NCBI GenBank assembly: GCA_963803085.1
Contig: CAWDLE010000033.1
Location: 62,001 to 126,000, forward strand
Origin: JACVRW01 sp963803085
GTDB lineage: Bacteria > Actinomycetota > Thermoleophilia > Solirubrobacterales > Thermoleophilaceae
Reading direction: 5' to 3'
Length of the DNA stretch: 64,000 bases
The position numbers and the translations under genes are program-made. Below, piece by piece: positions 7,931 through 15,709 of this stretch (the first letter of the stretch is position 1; every line of letters starts with the position of its first letter). The notes below the pieces were generated by a model. The model was not told the origin of the DNA. It was given only the letters and a program-made list of their open reading frames with translations, and searched no databases.

Positions 7931-8649
7931 GAGGACACCACCGTGATGGGGCCGAACGGGACCTCCTGCTCCCACTTGGCCTCGCCGGCCTTGTAGAGCT
8001 CGAGCAGCGCGAAGAGGGTCACGGCCTCGGTGAGGCGGTCGGCGCCCTCGACCGCCTCGTCGAACGAGAAGCGGCTGCGGCTCGAGAGCAGGTCGCGCAG
8101 GTGGCGCAGGCGCTGCTCGACCGACACCGCGGGCCGGCGCACGTGGCGCAGGTCGAGCGGCGGCGGCACGGTGAGCAGGCCGCCGAGCGCCTCCGCCAAC
8201 CGGACCGGGTCGTACGCGGCCTCCGCCGCCTCGATGGAGATCCGCCGAAGCTCCGGTGGAAGCGGCGCGCTGCGATATCGGTAGCCGTGCTCGGCCTCGA
8301 GCCGGTCGCGCAGGTGCTCGGCCGCCTGGCGGTAGCGGTGGTACTCGAGCATGCGGGCAAGCAGCTCCTCGGCCGCCTCGACCGGTTCGAGGTCGAGGCC
8401 CTCCTCCTCGTCTGAGGGCAGCATCAACCGCGACTTCAACTCCAGCAGGGCCGCGATCAGGACGAGGAACTCGGTGGCCGCTTCGAGGTCGAGCTCGCCA
8501 GTGCGCTCGAGGTACTCGACGTAGGCGAGCACCACCTCCGCGAGGTCGACCTCGAGCAGATCGATCTCCTCCTTGAGCACCAAGGTGAGGAGCAGGTCGA
8601 ACGGCCCGTTGAAGACCTCTAGGTCAAGGTCGAGCGAGGCGATTGACAT
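7927..8649 (-). CDS. scpA: Segregation and condensation protein A (kleisin)
   Basis: Kleisin subunit of the SMC-ScpAB complex, which organises and helps segregate the chromosome. The 240-residue length fits the family. The N-terminal SMC-neck binding region is recognisable in FNGPFDLLLTLVLKEEIDLLEV and the following LVLIAALLELKSRLMLP. The C-terminal winged helix contains VTLFALLELYKAGEA. It is translationally coupled to scpB and lies 27 nt downstream of a 33-codon ORF. Confidence 0.95.
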   Translation of the reverse strand: MSIASLDLDLEVFNGPFDLLLTLVLKEEIDLLEVDLAEVVLAYVEYLERTGELDLEAATEFLVLIAALLELKSRLMLPSDEEEGLDLEPVEAAEELLARMLEYHRYRQAAEHLRDRLEAEHGYRYRSAPLPPELRRISIEAAEAAYDPVRLAEALGGLLTVPPPLDLRHVRRPAVSVEQRLRHLRDLLSSRSRFSFDEAVEGADRLTEAVTLFALLELYKAGEAKWEQEVPFGPITVVSS

Positions 8650-8676
8650 CGCCCGAGAGACTAGACGCGGCCCCGG

Positions 8677-8778
8677 TCAGAGGTTCACGCCGAGGTCCGC
8701 CGCCCAGACGGTCCAAGCCACCGTGGCGAGGAGCACGATCAGGAGCGGCCGGACGAGAGGGCGGTCGAGCGCCTTCAT
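8677..8778 (-). CDS. Small single-pass membrane protein (hypothetical)
   Basis: A 33-codon ORF (MKALDRPLVRPLLIVLLATV...) that would encode one transmembrane helix with a short charged N-terminus. AAGGAG precedes the ATG by a single nucleotide, which is closer than normal, so the start is uncertain. It sits between trpS and scpA on the same strand and directly behind a perfect palindrome at 8783-8802. I do not recognise a family; the call rests on composition and on its fit within the operon. Confidence 0.4.
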   Translation of the reverse strand: MKALDRPLVRPLLIVLLATVAWTVWAADLGVNL

Positions 8779-8782
8779 ACTC

Positions 8783-8802
8783 CTTGTGATCGGAATCACA
8801 AG
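8783..8802. promoter_or_regulatory. CRP-like palindrome
   Basis: CTTGTGAT-CGGA-ATCACAAG is a perfect 8-bp inverted repeat. It also contains TGTGA-N6-TCACA, the consensus half-sites of CRP/GlxR-family regulators. It lies in the 95 nt between the trpS stop and the 33-codon ORF, so it could control that ORF and scpAB from an internal promoter. There is no U-tract to suggest a terminator. Confidence 0.5.
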
Positions 8803-8873
8803 CGAATTCTTTAGCGCGACTCCCGGACAGGAAAGCATCGCTCCGCCGCGGGCCGAGCCCGCGGCCTCACGCA

Positions 8874-9863
8874 CTACGCCCTTCGACCCAGTCCCATAGC
8901 GGAATGCACCTCCGCCATGGTCGGACCGGCGATCTCTCTCGCCCGCTCCGCGCCCGCGCGCAGGATGCGCTCGAGGGCGTCCTCGTCCGCACGCAGCTCG
9001 GCGTAGCGCTCGCGCACGGGCGCCAACAGCTCGGCCACCGCCTCTCCCACCGACTGCTTGAACGCGCCGTAGCCCTGGCCCTCGAACTCGCGCTCCACCT
9101 GTTCCGGTGGCATGTCCCGCGCCACGGAGTAGATGTCGATCAGGTTCGTGATCCCGGCCTTGTCGGGTCCGCGCACCACGTCGCTCCCGGAGTCGGTCTG
9201 CGCGCGCTTGACCTTCTTGACGATGGCCTCGGGCTCGTCGTCGATGTAGATCAGCCCGGCCTCCGTGCCGCTGGTGGTCGACATCTTCGCGTCGGGACTC
9301 TGGAGGTCCATGATCCGCGCTCCCGCCTCCGGAATCACGGCCTCGGGCTCGACGAACACCTCGCCGTAGTTCGAATTGAAGCGCCGGGCGATCTCGCGCG
9401 CCAACTCGAGGTGCTGGCGCTGGTCCTCCCCCACCGGCACCTGGTCGGCCTTGTAGAGCAGGATGTCGGCCGCCTGGAGCACCGGGTAGAGGAACAGGCT
9501 GGTCCGCACCAGCTCCTGTTCGCGCGCGGACTTGTCCTTGAACTGGGTCATGCGCTGCAGATCGCCGTACGGCGTGACCGCCGACAGCAGCCAGCAGAGC
9601 TCCGAGTGCTCACCCACGTCGGACTGCCGGAACAAGATGCAGCGCTCGGGGTCGAGGCCGGCGGCGATCAGCATCGCCGTGGTGTCGAGCACGTAGTCGG
9701 GCAACGCCTTCGGGTCATACGAGACGCTTGTGGCGTGCAGATCGACGATGCAGTAGATCGCCGGGTCGCCGCGCTCCTGGCCGTCGAGGTAACCGAGGAT
9801 GGCCCCGATGTAGTTGCCGAGGTGCTTGCGCCCCGTCGGTTGGATGCCGCTGAAGATGCGCAC
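8874..9863 (-). CDS. trpS: Tryptophanyl-tRNA synthetase
   Basis: Class I aminoacyl-tRNA synthetase charging tRNA-Trp. The 329-residue protein opens with MRIFSGIQPTGRKHLGNYIG, which contains the HIGH-like signature (KHLG). It carries the tryptophan-pocket region DLHATSV, GEDQRQHLELAREIARRFN, and the KMSKS-loop variant DAKMSTTSG. Length and motif order are normal for bacterial TrpRS. It is 12 nt downstream of the sulfite-oxidase-family gene in a long minus-strand run. Confidence 0.97.
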   Translation of the reverse strand: MRIFSGIQPTGRKHLGNYIGAILGYLDGQERGDPAIYCIVDLHATSVSYDPKALPDYVLDTTAMLIAAGLDPERCILFRQSDVGEHSELCWLLSAVTPYGDLQRMTQFKDKSAREQELVRTSLFLYPVLQAADILLYKADQVPVGEDQRQHLELAREIARRFNSNYGEVFVEPEAVIPEAGARIMDLQSPDAKMSTTSGTEAGLIYIDDEPEAIVKKVKRAQTDSGSDVVRGPDKAGITNLIDIYSVARDMPPEQVEREFEGQGYGAFKQSVGEAVAELLAPVRERYAELRADEDALERILRAGAERAREIAGPTMAEVHSAMGLGRRA

Positions 9864-9875
9864 GGGGCGGGCAGT

Positions 9876-10952
9876 CTAGGGCGAGACCTCCACGGTGATC
9901 CTCTCCACCGCGTTGTTCGCGTAGCCCTTCAGGTTCCAAGGTGGGTCGAGCGGCTGGGTGTTGCCGGCGGAGTCTGTGGCTCGTGACGAGAGGACATGCT
10001 CTCCCGGTGTCGCGTCCCAGGTGAAGCTCCAGCCGCGCCAGGCGTTGGGGCCGAGTGGCGGGTCCAGAACAGCAGCACTGAAGGTTGCGCCTCCGTCTGT
10101 GGAGACCGCTACTGCTTCGATGCTGCCCTTTCCGGACCAGGCGCGGCCCGTGAGCTTCGTGGGTCCTGGCTCCACGTGGCGCGTGCGAGTCATGAAGTCC
10201 GGCACCCCGGGCGGCACCATCAGGGAGCGCGGCAGCATGCGGGTGACCGGCTCGCCGGGCTCGCCGTCCTCGTCGTACATCCGGTAGGCCACCGAGTTCT
10301 GGAAGCCGGCGAAGGGCTCCTCGAGCACGGTGATGCGGGTGAGCCACTTCACGTTCTGCATGCCGTACCAGCCCGGCACAACGAGCCGGAGCGGGAAGCC
10401 GTGCTGGGGCGGGAGCGGCTCGCCGTTCATGTCGTAGGCGAGGATCGCGTCGCGGGCTTCCTGGACCGGCAGCGCCCGTTCGTAGGTTTGAGGCTCACCC
10501 CCTTCGATCCCCGAGTCGAGAGCAGTGAACAGGAGCTCGATCGCTGCTCTGCTCGCCCCGACCTCTTCGAGCAGTGGGGCGAGGAGCGTCCCGCCCCACT
10601 CCGCGGTTCCCACGGCCTCGGTCAGCCATGGCTGGCTCACCGGACGAGGCTCGAGCAGTGCGCGGCCGTTGCCGGCGCACTCGAAGGTGATCGGCTTGTC
10701 CAGACGCTCCCTCCTTCGAAGGTCATCAAGGGAAAGCGTCAACGGCCGCTCCACCGCTCCTGTGATCTCCAGACGGAAGCTCTCCGGGTCGACCGCCGGG
10801 ATGTCGTAGTGGATCAGGAGGTAATGCAGCCCGGCCGGCGTGATCGGGTGCCGCAACGCCTCAAGCGGAAGGCCGTGGTTGCGAGCCGCGAGCCGTAGCT
10901 CCGCAGCTGTGATCCCTTGGTCGCCGACGGTGCCGGCGGGCGCGCCGTCCAT
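9876..10952 (-). CDS. Sulfite-oxidase-family molybdopterin protein
   Basis: 358 residues matching the eukaryotic-type sulfite oxidase fold. The molybdenum-cofactor domain carries the cysteine ligand in ITFECAGNGR and the substrate-side region YDMNGEPLPPQHGFPLRLVVPGWYG. The C-terminal Mo-co dimerisation domain runs from about 245 to the end (VSTDGGATFSAAVL and a WSFTWDATPG strand). No signal peptide, Tat motif or haem domain is visible, so it appears to be a cytoplasmic, cofactor-only version. Sulfite is the likely but unproven substrate; related proteins act on other small oxyanions. Confidence 0.85.
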   Translation of the reverse strand: MDGAPAGTVGDQGITAAELRLAARNHGLPLEALRHPITPAGLHYLLIHYDIPAVDPESFRLEITGAVERPLTLSLDDLRRRERLDKPITFECAGNGRALLEPRPVSQPWLTEAVGTAEWGGTLLAPLLEEVGASRAAIELLFTALDSGIEGGEPQTYERALPVQEARDAILAYDMNGEPLPPQHGFPLRLVVPGWYGMQNVKWLTRITVLEEPFAGFQNSVAYRMYDEDGEPGEPVTRMLPRSLMVPPGVPDFMTRTRHVEPGPTKLTGRAWSGKGSIEAVAVSTDGGATFSAAVLDPPLGPNAWRGWSFTWDATPGEHVLSSRATDSAGNTQPLDPPWNLKGYANNAVERITVEVSP

Positions 10953-11043
10953 GCGGCGACTCTAGCCCTGGAAGACGCCGCCGTCGAAGTCGCTGAGCCC
11001 GAGGATCACCGAGTGCGGGCGCACACGACGGGGATTGAAGGCG

Positions 11044-12578
11044 CTACATCGCGCCTGAACCGGAGCCGGGGGCCTCTTGGGCGCGCTCGGGGTCGCCCGG
11101 GTTTTCGACGTTCGGGCGCCAGCGGACCACGGGGTGCTTTGCCGCGCCGGCTTCGTCGAGGCGGCGGACCGGTGTGGTGTGCGGAGCGGTGCGCGCCACC
11201 TCGGGGTCCTCCTTCGCCTCCTCGAGGATCGCGCGGACCACCTCGGCGAAGTGGTCGAGGCGCTCCTTCGTCTCCGTCTCGGTGGGCTCGATCATCAGCG
11301 CCTCGTCGACGAGCAGGGGGAAGTACACGGTCGGCGGGTGGACATTGTGGTCGAGCATGCGCTTGGCGATGTCGAGCGTCCTGATTCCGAGCTGGTCCTT
11401 CGCTCCCTGTCCCGACAGGACGAACTCGTGCATGCACGTGCGATCGAACGCGATCGGGAGATATTCCTCAATGCCCGGCTCCGCCATCAGCGCCTTCAAA
11501 TAATTGGCATTGAGGACAGCGACTTCAGAGGCTTGCTTCAGGCCGTCGGACCCCAGCGAGCAGATGTACGCATACGAACGCACGAAGACACCGAAGTTGC
11601 CCTGGAATCCGCGCAGTTTTCCGATGGACTTGGGGCGCTCGTGGTCTAGATCGAACCGATCCTCGCGGCAGATGATTTGAGGGATCGGCAGGAAAGGCTC
11701 GATCCGATCCGAGCAGGCAATCGGGCCCGCGCCCGGGCCGCCGCCGCCGTGCGGCTGCGTAAAGGTCTTGTGCAGGTTGAAGTGGACGATGTCGAAGCCC
11801 ATGTCGCCCGGGCGCGTCACGCCCATCACAGCGTTCAGGTTCGCGCCGTCGTAGTAGAGCGTCGCGCCGGCGTCGTGCACGATCCGGGCGATCTCCTCGA
11901 TGTTGCGGTCGAACAGGCCGAGCGTGTTCGGGTTGGTGAGCATCAGGCACGCCACGTCGTCGGTGGCCTTCTCGCGCAGGTCGTCGAGGTCCACCCCGCC
12001 GTCCGGCGCCGTTCCCACCTTCACGACCTCGTAGCCCGCCATCGTCACCGTCGCCGGGTTCGTGCCGTGGGCGGTGTCGGGCGTGAGCACCTTGGTGCGC
12101 TCTCGCCGCGGTCCTCGTGGTAGGCCCGAGTGAGCAGCAGGCCCGCCAGCTCGCCGTGCGACCCGGCGCTCGGCTGGAGTGACACGTGCGGCAACCCGGC
12201 GATCTCGCCGAGCGCGCCCTGGAGGCGCCACATCAACTCGAGCGCCCCCTGCGCGTACTCCGGATCCTGGAGCGGGTGCAGCCGTGCGTGGCCGGGCAGC
12301 GCCGCCACCCGCTCGTGCAGCTTCGGGTTGTGCTTCATCGTGCAGGATCCGAGCGGGTAGAAGCCCTCGTCCAGGTGGAAGTTCTTCGACGAGAGCGTCG
12401 TGTAGTGGCGCACCAGCTCGGGCTCGGAGATCTCGGGTAGCTCGGCCGGGCGATCGCGGATCGCCTCGGCCGGGAGGAGCTCCTCCACCGCCACCTCGGG
12501 CACATCCGTGACAGGCGCGGTGAAGGCGCGACGGCCCGGACGCGACTGCTCAAAGACCGTGAGCGTGTCTTCGGTCAT
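11044..12578 (-). pseudogene. gcvPB: Glycine dehydrogenase (decarboxylating) subunit 2, frameshifted
   Basis: The P-protein PLP-carrying subunit of the glycine cleavage system. The N-terminal part (12578 down to about 12103) reads MTEDTLTVFEQSRPGRRAF through LLLTRAYHEDRGE. The rest, from RTKVLTPDTAHGTNPATVTM to the stop at 11044, continues in another frame, including the PLP lysine motif NLHKTFTQPHGGGGPG. The break falls at about 12100-12104, where one base appears to be missing (the family has one residue between RGE and RT). All other landmarks are intact, so this is either a very recent mutation or an assembly error. The ATG overlaps the gcvPA stop as ATGA. Confidence 0.85.
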
Positions 12579-13924
12579 GCGGTCGCCGCCTCGTGGATCG
12601 GGGCGCCCACGAGCTCCGCGAGCCGGTCGATGTGCTCCTTGGTGCGCCGTTCTGTGACGGCAACGAGAAGCCCGTCCGGATATTCGGGATAGTCGCGACC
12701 AAGCGGGTAGCCCGGATTGATACCGGCGTCGCGGGCACGGGCGATGACGGCGGGCAGGTCGGGTACGCGCACGGCGAACTCGCGGACGATGGGTCCCGGG
12801 TTGATCGCCTCGAGCCCCAGCGCCTCGCGGGCGTAGTGGGTGCGGCGCAGCATCAGCTCGCCGATCTCCACGAGCCCGCGCTTGCCGAGCCAGGAAAGGT
12901 AGATCACTCCCGCCAGCGCGTTCAGCGCCTGGGCGGTGCAGATGTTGTGCGTGGCCTTCTCGCGACGGATGTGCTGCTCGCGAGTCTGCAGCGTGAGCAC
13001 GAATCCGCGGCGGCCGTCCACGTCGCGCGTCTCGCCGGCGATCCGGCCCGGCATCTTGCGGATGAAGCGCTGGTCAGCGGCGAAGAATCCAAAGGACGGG
13101 CCGCCAAAGTCGAGCCGGTTGCCCAGCGACTGGCCCTCGCCCACGCACACATCCACGCCGAGCTCGCCGGGCGGCTTGAGGATGCCGAGCGGGATCGGGT
13201 CGGCCGCGCACACGAACAGGGCGCCGGTGCGCTTGGCGGCCTCGGACAGCGTCCCGAGGTCCTCAACCGTGCCGAGGAAGTTCGGCTGCTGCACGAACAC
13301 GGCGGCGGTGTCGTCGTCCACCTCAGCGGCGAGCGCATCGACCTCGGTCGCGCCGTCCTCGTCGAGCGGCACCTCGACCACCTCCATGCCGTATCCGGCC
13401 GCGTGAGTCCTGAGGGCGGCACGCGAGTCCGGATGGAGCCCGCGGCTCGCGACGAGCTTCCCGCGCTTGGTCTCGAGCTTCGCCAGGTAGCCCGCCGCGG
13501 CCACCGCGCTCGGCCCCTCGTAGACCGACGCGTTCGAGACCGGCAGTCCGGTGAGCTCCGAGATGGCCGTCTGGAACTCGAACATCACTTGGAGCCCGCC
13601 CTGCGAGATCTCGGGCTGGTACGGGGTGTACGGCGTGAGGAACTCGGACCGGCTCAGCAGCGTGTCGATCAGGGCCGGCACGTAGTGGTCGTACATGCCT
13701 GCGCCGAGAAAGCTCACCTCCTCCTCGGTGTGCCTGTTGCGAGCGGCCAGAGCGGACAGGTGCTCGTAGACCTCCTGCTCTGAGCGGCCCTGGGGAAGGT
13801 CGAGCTCGCGACCCAGCCGAACCGACTCCGGGATGTCCGCGAAGAGATCCTCAAGCGAGCCGGCGCCGATGGCGTCGAGCATCTGCCTGAGGTCTTCGTC
13901 TGTAACGCCCGTGTAGCGGCTCAT
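12575..13924 (-). CDS. gcvPA: Glycine dehydrogenase (decarboxylating) subunit 1
   Basis: The 449-residue N-terminal-half subunit of the two-subunit P-protein, which decarboxylates glycine and passes the aminomethyl group to lipoyl-GcvH. Recognisable stretches include SFLGAGMYDHYVPALID, TPYTPYQPEISQGGLQ, VYEGPSAVAAAG and RREKATHNICTAQALNAL. As expected for this subunit, no PLP lysine is present, since that residue is in GcvPB. It is 14 nt downstream of gcvH. The frame is intact, in contrast to both flanking partners gcvPB and gcvT. Confidence 0.95.
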   Translation of the reverse strand: MSRYTGVTDEDLRQMLDAIGAGSLEDLFADIPESVRLGRELDLPQGRSEQEVYEHLSALAARNRHTEEEVSFLGAGMYDHYVPALIDTLLSRSEFLTPYTPYQPEISQGGLQVMFEFQTAISELTGLPVSNASVYEGPSAVAAAGYLAKLETKRGKLVASRGLHPDSRAALRTHAAGYGMEVVEVPLDEDGATEVDALAAEVDDDTAAVFVQQPNFLGTVEDLGTLSEAAKRTGALFVCAADPIPLGILKPPGELGVDVCVGEGQSLGNRLDFGGPSFGFFAADQRFIRKMPGRIAGETRDVDGRRGFVLTLQTREQHIRREKATHNICTAQALNALAGVIYLSWLGKRGLVEIGELMLRRTHYAREALGLEAINPGPIVREFAVRVPDLPAVIARARDAGINPGYPLGRDYPEYPDGLLVAVTERRTKEHIDRLAELVGAPIHEAATA

Positions 13925-13938
13925 GAGCCTCCACGACG

Positions 13939-14334
13939 TTAGCTACCCGCCTGGAGCAACTCCTTGTACTGGTTCGCGTCCATCAGCTGGTCGAGCTCGG
14001 ACTGGTCGGAGAGCCGGACCTTCACCATCCAGCCCTCGCCGTACGGGTCCGCATTGACCTTCTCGGGGGTGTCGGCGAGGCCCTCGTTCACCTCGACGAT
14101 CTCGCCCGACAGCGGGGCGAACACGTCCGACACCGCCTTCACGGACTCCACCTCTGCGTAGGCCTCGTCCTTGGAGACCGAGGTGCCCACCTCCGGCGGG
14201 TCGAAGAACACGACCTCCCCGAGCGCGTCCTGTGCGTACCAGGTGATCCCGAACGTGGCCGTATCGCCCTCAATGCGCGCCCAGTCATGTTCGGCGTGGT
14301 ACTTCAGGTCCTCGGGGTAGCTGGCCTCAGCCAC
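13939..14334 (-). CDS. gcvH: Glycine cleavage system H protein
   Basis: The lipoyl carrier that shuttles the aminomethyl group between the P and T proteins. 131 residues with the hammerhead fold; the lipoylated lysine is in ESVKAVSDVFAPLSGEIVEV, and the family start YPEDLKYHAEHDWARIEGD is present. It begins with a GTG at 14334 that overlaps the gcvT stop by 8 nt. Confidence 0.96.
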   Translation of the reverse strand: MAEASYPEDLKYHAEHDWARIEGDTATFGITWYAQDALGEVVFFDPPEVGTSVSKDEAYAEVESVKAVSDVFAPLSGEIVEVNEGLADTPEKVNADPYGEGWMVKVRLSDQSELDQLMDANQYKELLQAGS

Positions 14335-15446
14335 TGGTCTCCTTCCGGTAGAGCGGTTTCTCCCTCACCTCGGCGGCGCGCGCCTTGCCGCGCACGTCCA
14401 CCTCCAACTCGGTGCCAGGCGCCGCGGCGGCCACCGGCACGTATGCCATCCCGATGCCCACCTCCAGGCACGGTGACAGCGAGCCGCTGGTCACGACTCC
14501 CTCGCCGTGAAAACGGGTGCTCGCGCGCACCGCGCGCTCGCCGGTCGCTGTGCGCACAGGGTTCCCCTGGCGCGGGATCCCGGCGCCCGTGAACGCGAAC
14601 GGCACGAGCGTCTGGTCCGGCTCGATCCCGCGCAGCGCGTCCGCGCCGATGAAGCCGGTGTCGAGCTTGCAACACCATGCAAGGCCGGCCTCGATCGGGT
14701 TGCGGTCCTCGGACAGGTCGTTCCCATATAGGTGGAAGCAGACCTCGAGCCTCAGCGTGTCGCGGGCGCCGAGGCCCGCGGGCACGACGCCCTGCTCGAG
14801 GAGCGCATCCCAGACCTCCACGGCGCCCTCCGGTGGGATCAGCAGCTCCACGCCGTCCTCGCCGGTGTAGCCCGTGCCGCACGCGAGGCACTCCACTCCC
14901 GCGATGGACACCTCCGCCGTCCGCATCCGCGCCGGCAGCTCACCCTCGGCCACACGCTCCACGGCCGCGCGGGCGTCCGGTCCCTGCACGGCGAGCATCG
15001 CCCAGCGCTCGTGCGCGTCGGTGACCTCCGCGTCGAAATCCCCCGTGTGCTCGCGGAACCAGGCGAGATCCTTCTCGTGGTTCGACGCGTTGGTGACCGT
15101 CAGGAAGCGGTCCGGCCCCAGCCGGTAGGTGAACAGGTCATCCAGGACACCGCCGTCCTCGCGGCAGAGCACCGAGTACTGGGCGCCGCGCTCGCCGATC
15201 TTGGTCACATCATTCGAGAGCAGCCGCTGGAGCAGCTCCTCGGCCTGCGGGCCGCTCGTCTCGATCTCCCCCATGTGCGAGACGTCGAACATGCCGGCGC
15301 CGAGTCCGTACCGCCACGTGCTCCTGGCGGATGCCCTCGTACTGGACCGGCATCTCCCAGCCCGCGAACGGGACGAGCCTCGCGCCCGCCTGCTCGTGTC
15401 GATCGAACAGCGGCGTGCGGCGGAGGGTGTCTGCGGCGGGCGGCAA
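14327..15446 (-). pseudogene. gcvT: Glycine cleavage system T protein (aminomethyltransferase), frameshifted
   Basis: The T protein releases ammonia from the H-protein-bound intermediate and transfers the methylene group to tetrahydrofolate. The first 48 or so codons (LRRTPLFDRHEQAGARLVPF to RQEHVAVRT) read in one frame from a probable TTG at 15446. The remainder, starting GAGMFDVSHMGEIETSG, is in another frame and runs to 14327. The break is at about 15302-15308, where one extra base best restores the family sequence. The C-terminal 320 residues are complete, with ACGTGYTGEDGVELL and CCKLDTGFIG. An internal ATG at 15292 would give a protein lacking the N-terminal folate-domain start. Confidence 0.85.
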
Positions 15447-15454
15447 CCGCCCGC
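15436..15454. promoter_or_regulatory. GC hairpin around the putative gcvT start
   Basis: GCGGGCGG-CAA-CCGCCCGC forms a perfect 8-bp stem, and the CAA loop is the complement of the proposed TTG start codon. The structure could block initiation of gcvT, or may mean that the true start lies elsewhere. No glycine-riboswitch landmarks are visible upstream. Confidence 0.4.
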
Positions 15455-15457
15455 AGG

Positions 15458-15640
15458 TTACCCCCTGTCGATAACCGCCGGAGCCTCCGCCGTGCGGCGG
15501 CACTGGTCCACGGCTACGGCCAGCCCCAGCCATCCCGAGAAGGGGAGATCCGGCGTATGCTGGGCGCGCAGTACACCGCGGACGCCATCGGGCTCGAGGA
15601 CGAGCTCGACGTGTGCGGTGACGGGTTCGGCTGGTGACAT
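15458..15640 (-). CDS. Small conserved-looking hypothetical protein
   Basis: A 60-codon ORF starting MSPAEPVTAHVELVLEPD and containing HTPDLPFSGWLGLAVAVDQ. It has no membrane segment or signal peptide and its residue composition is protein-like. It ends 11 nt before the proposed gcvT start and is 69 nt from the divergent LuxR gene, so it would be the first gene of the gcv run. I do not recognise a family. No clear ribosome binding site is seen. Confidence 0.45.
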   Translation of the reverse strand: MSPAEPVTAHVELVLEPDGVRGVLRAQHTPDLPFSGWLGLAVAVDQCRRTAEAPAVIDRG

Positions 15641-15709
15641 GCTGCGATGTTCGCGCCAAAGCGCGCGCATCGCGTCGGGAGCACCCCCGACCCCTACCCC
15701 GATATTCCG

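Noticed and set aside
15436..15640. Glycine riboswitch upstream of gcvT
   Set aside because: None of the conserved glycine aptamer landmarks are seen; there is only a GC hairpin and a small ORF.
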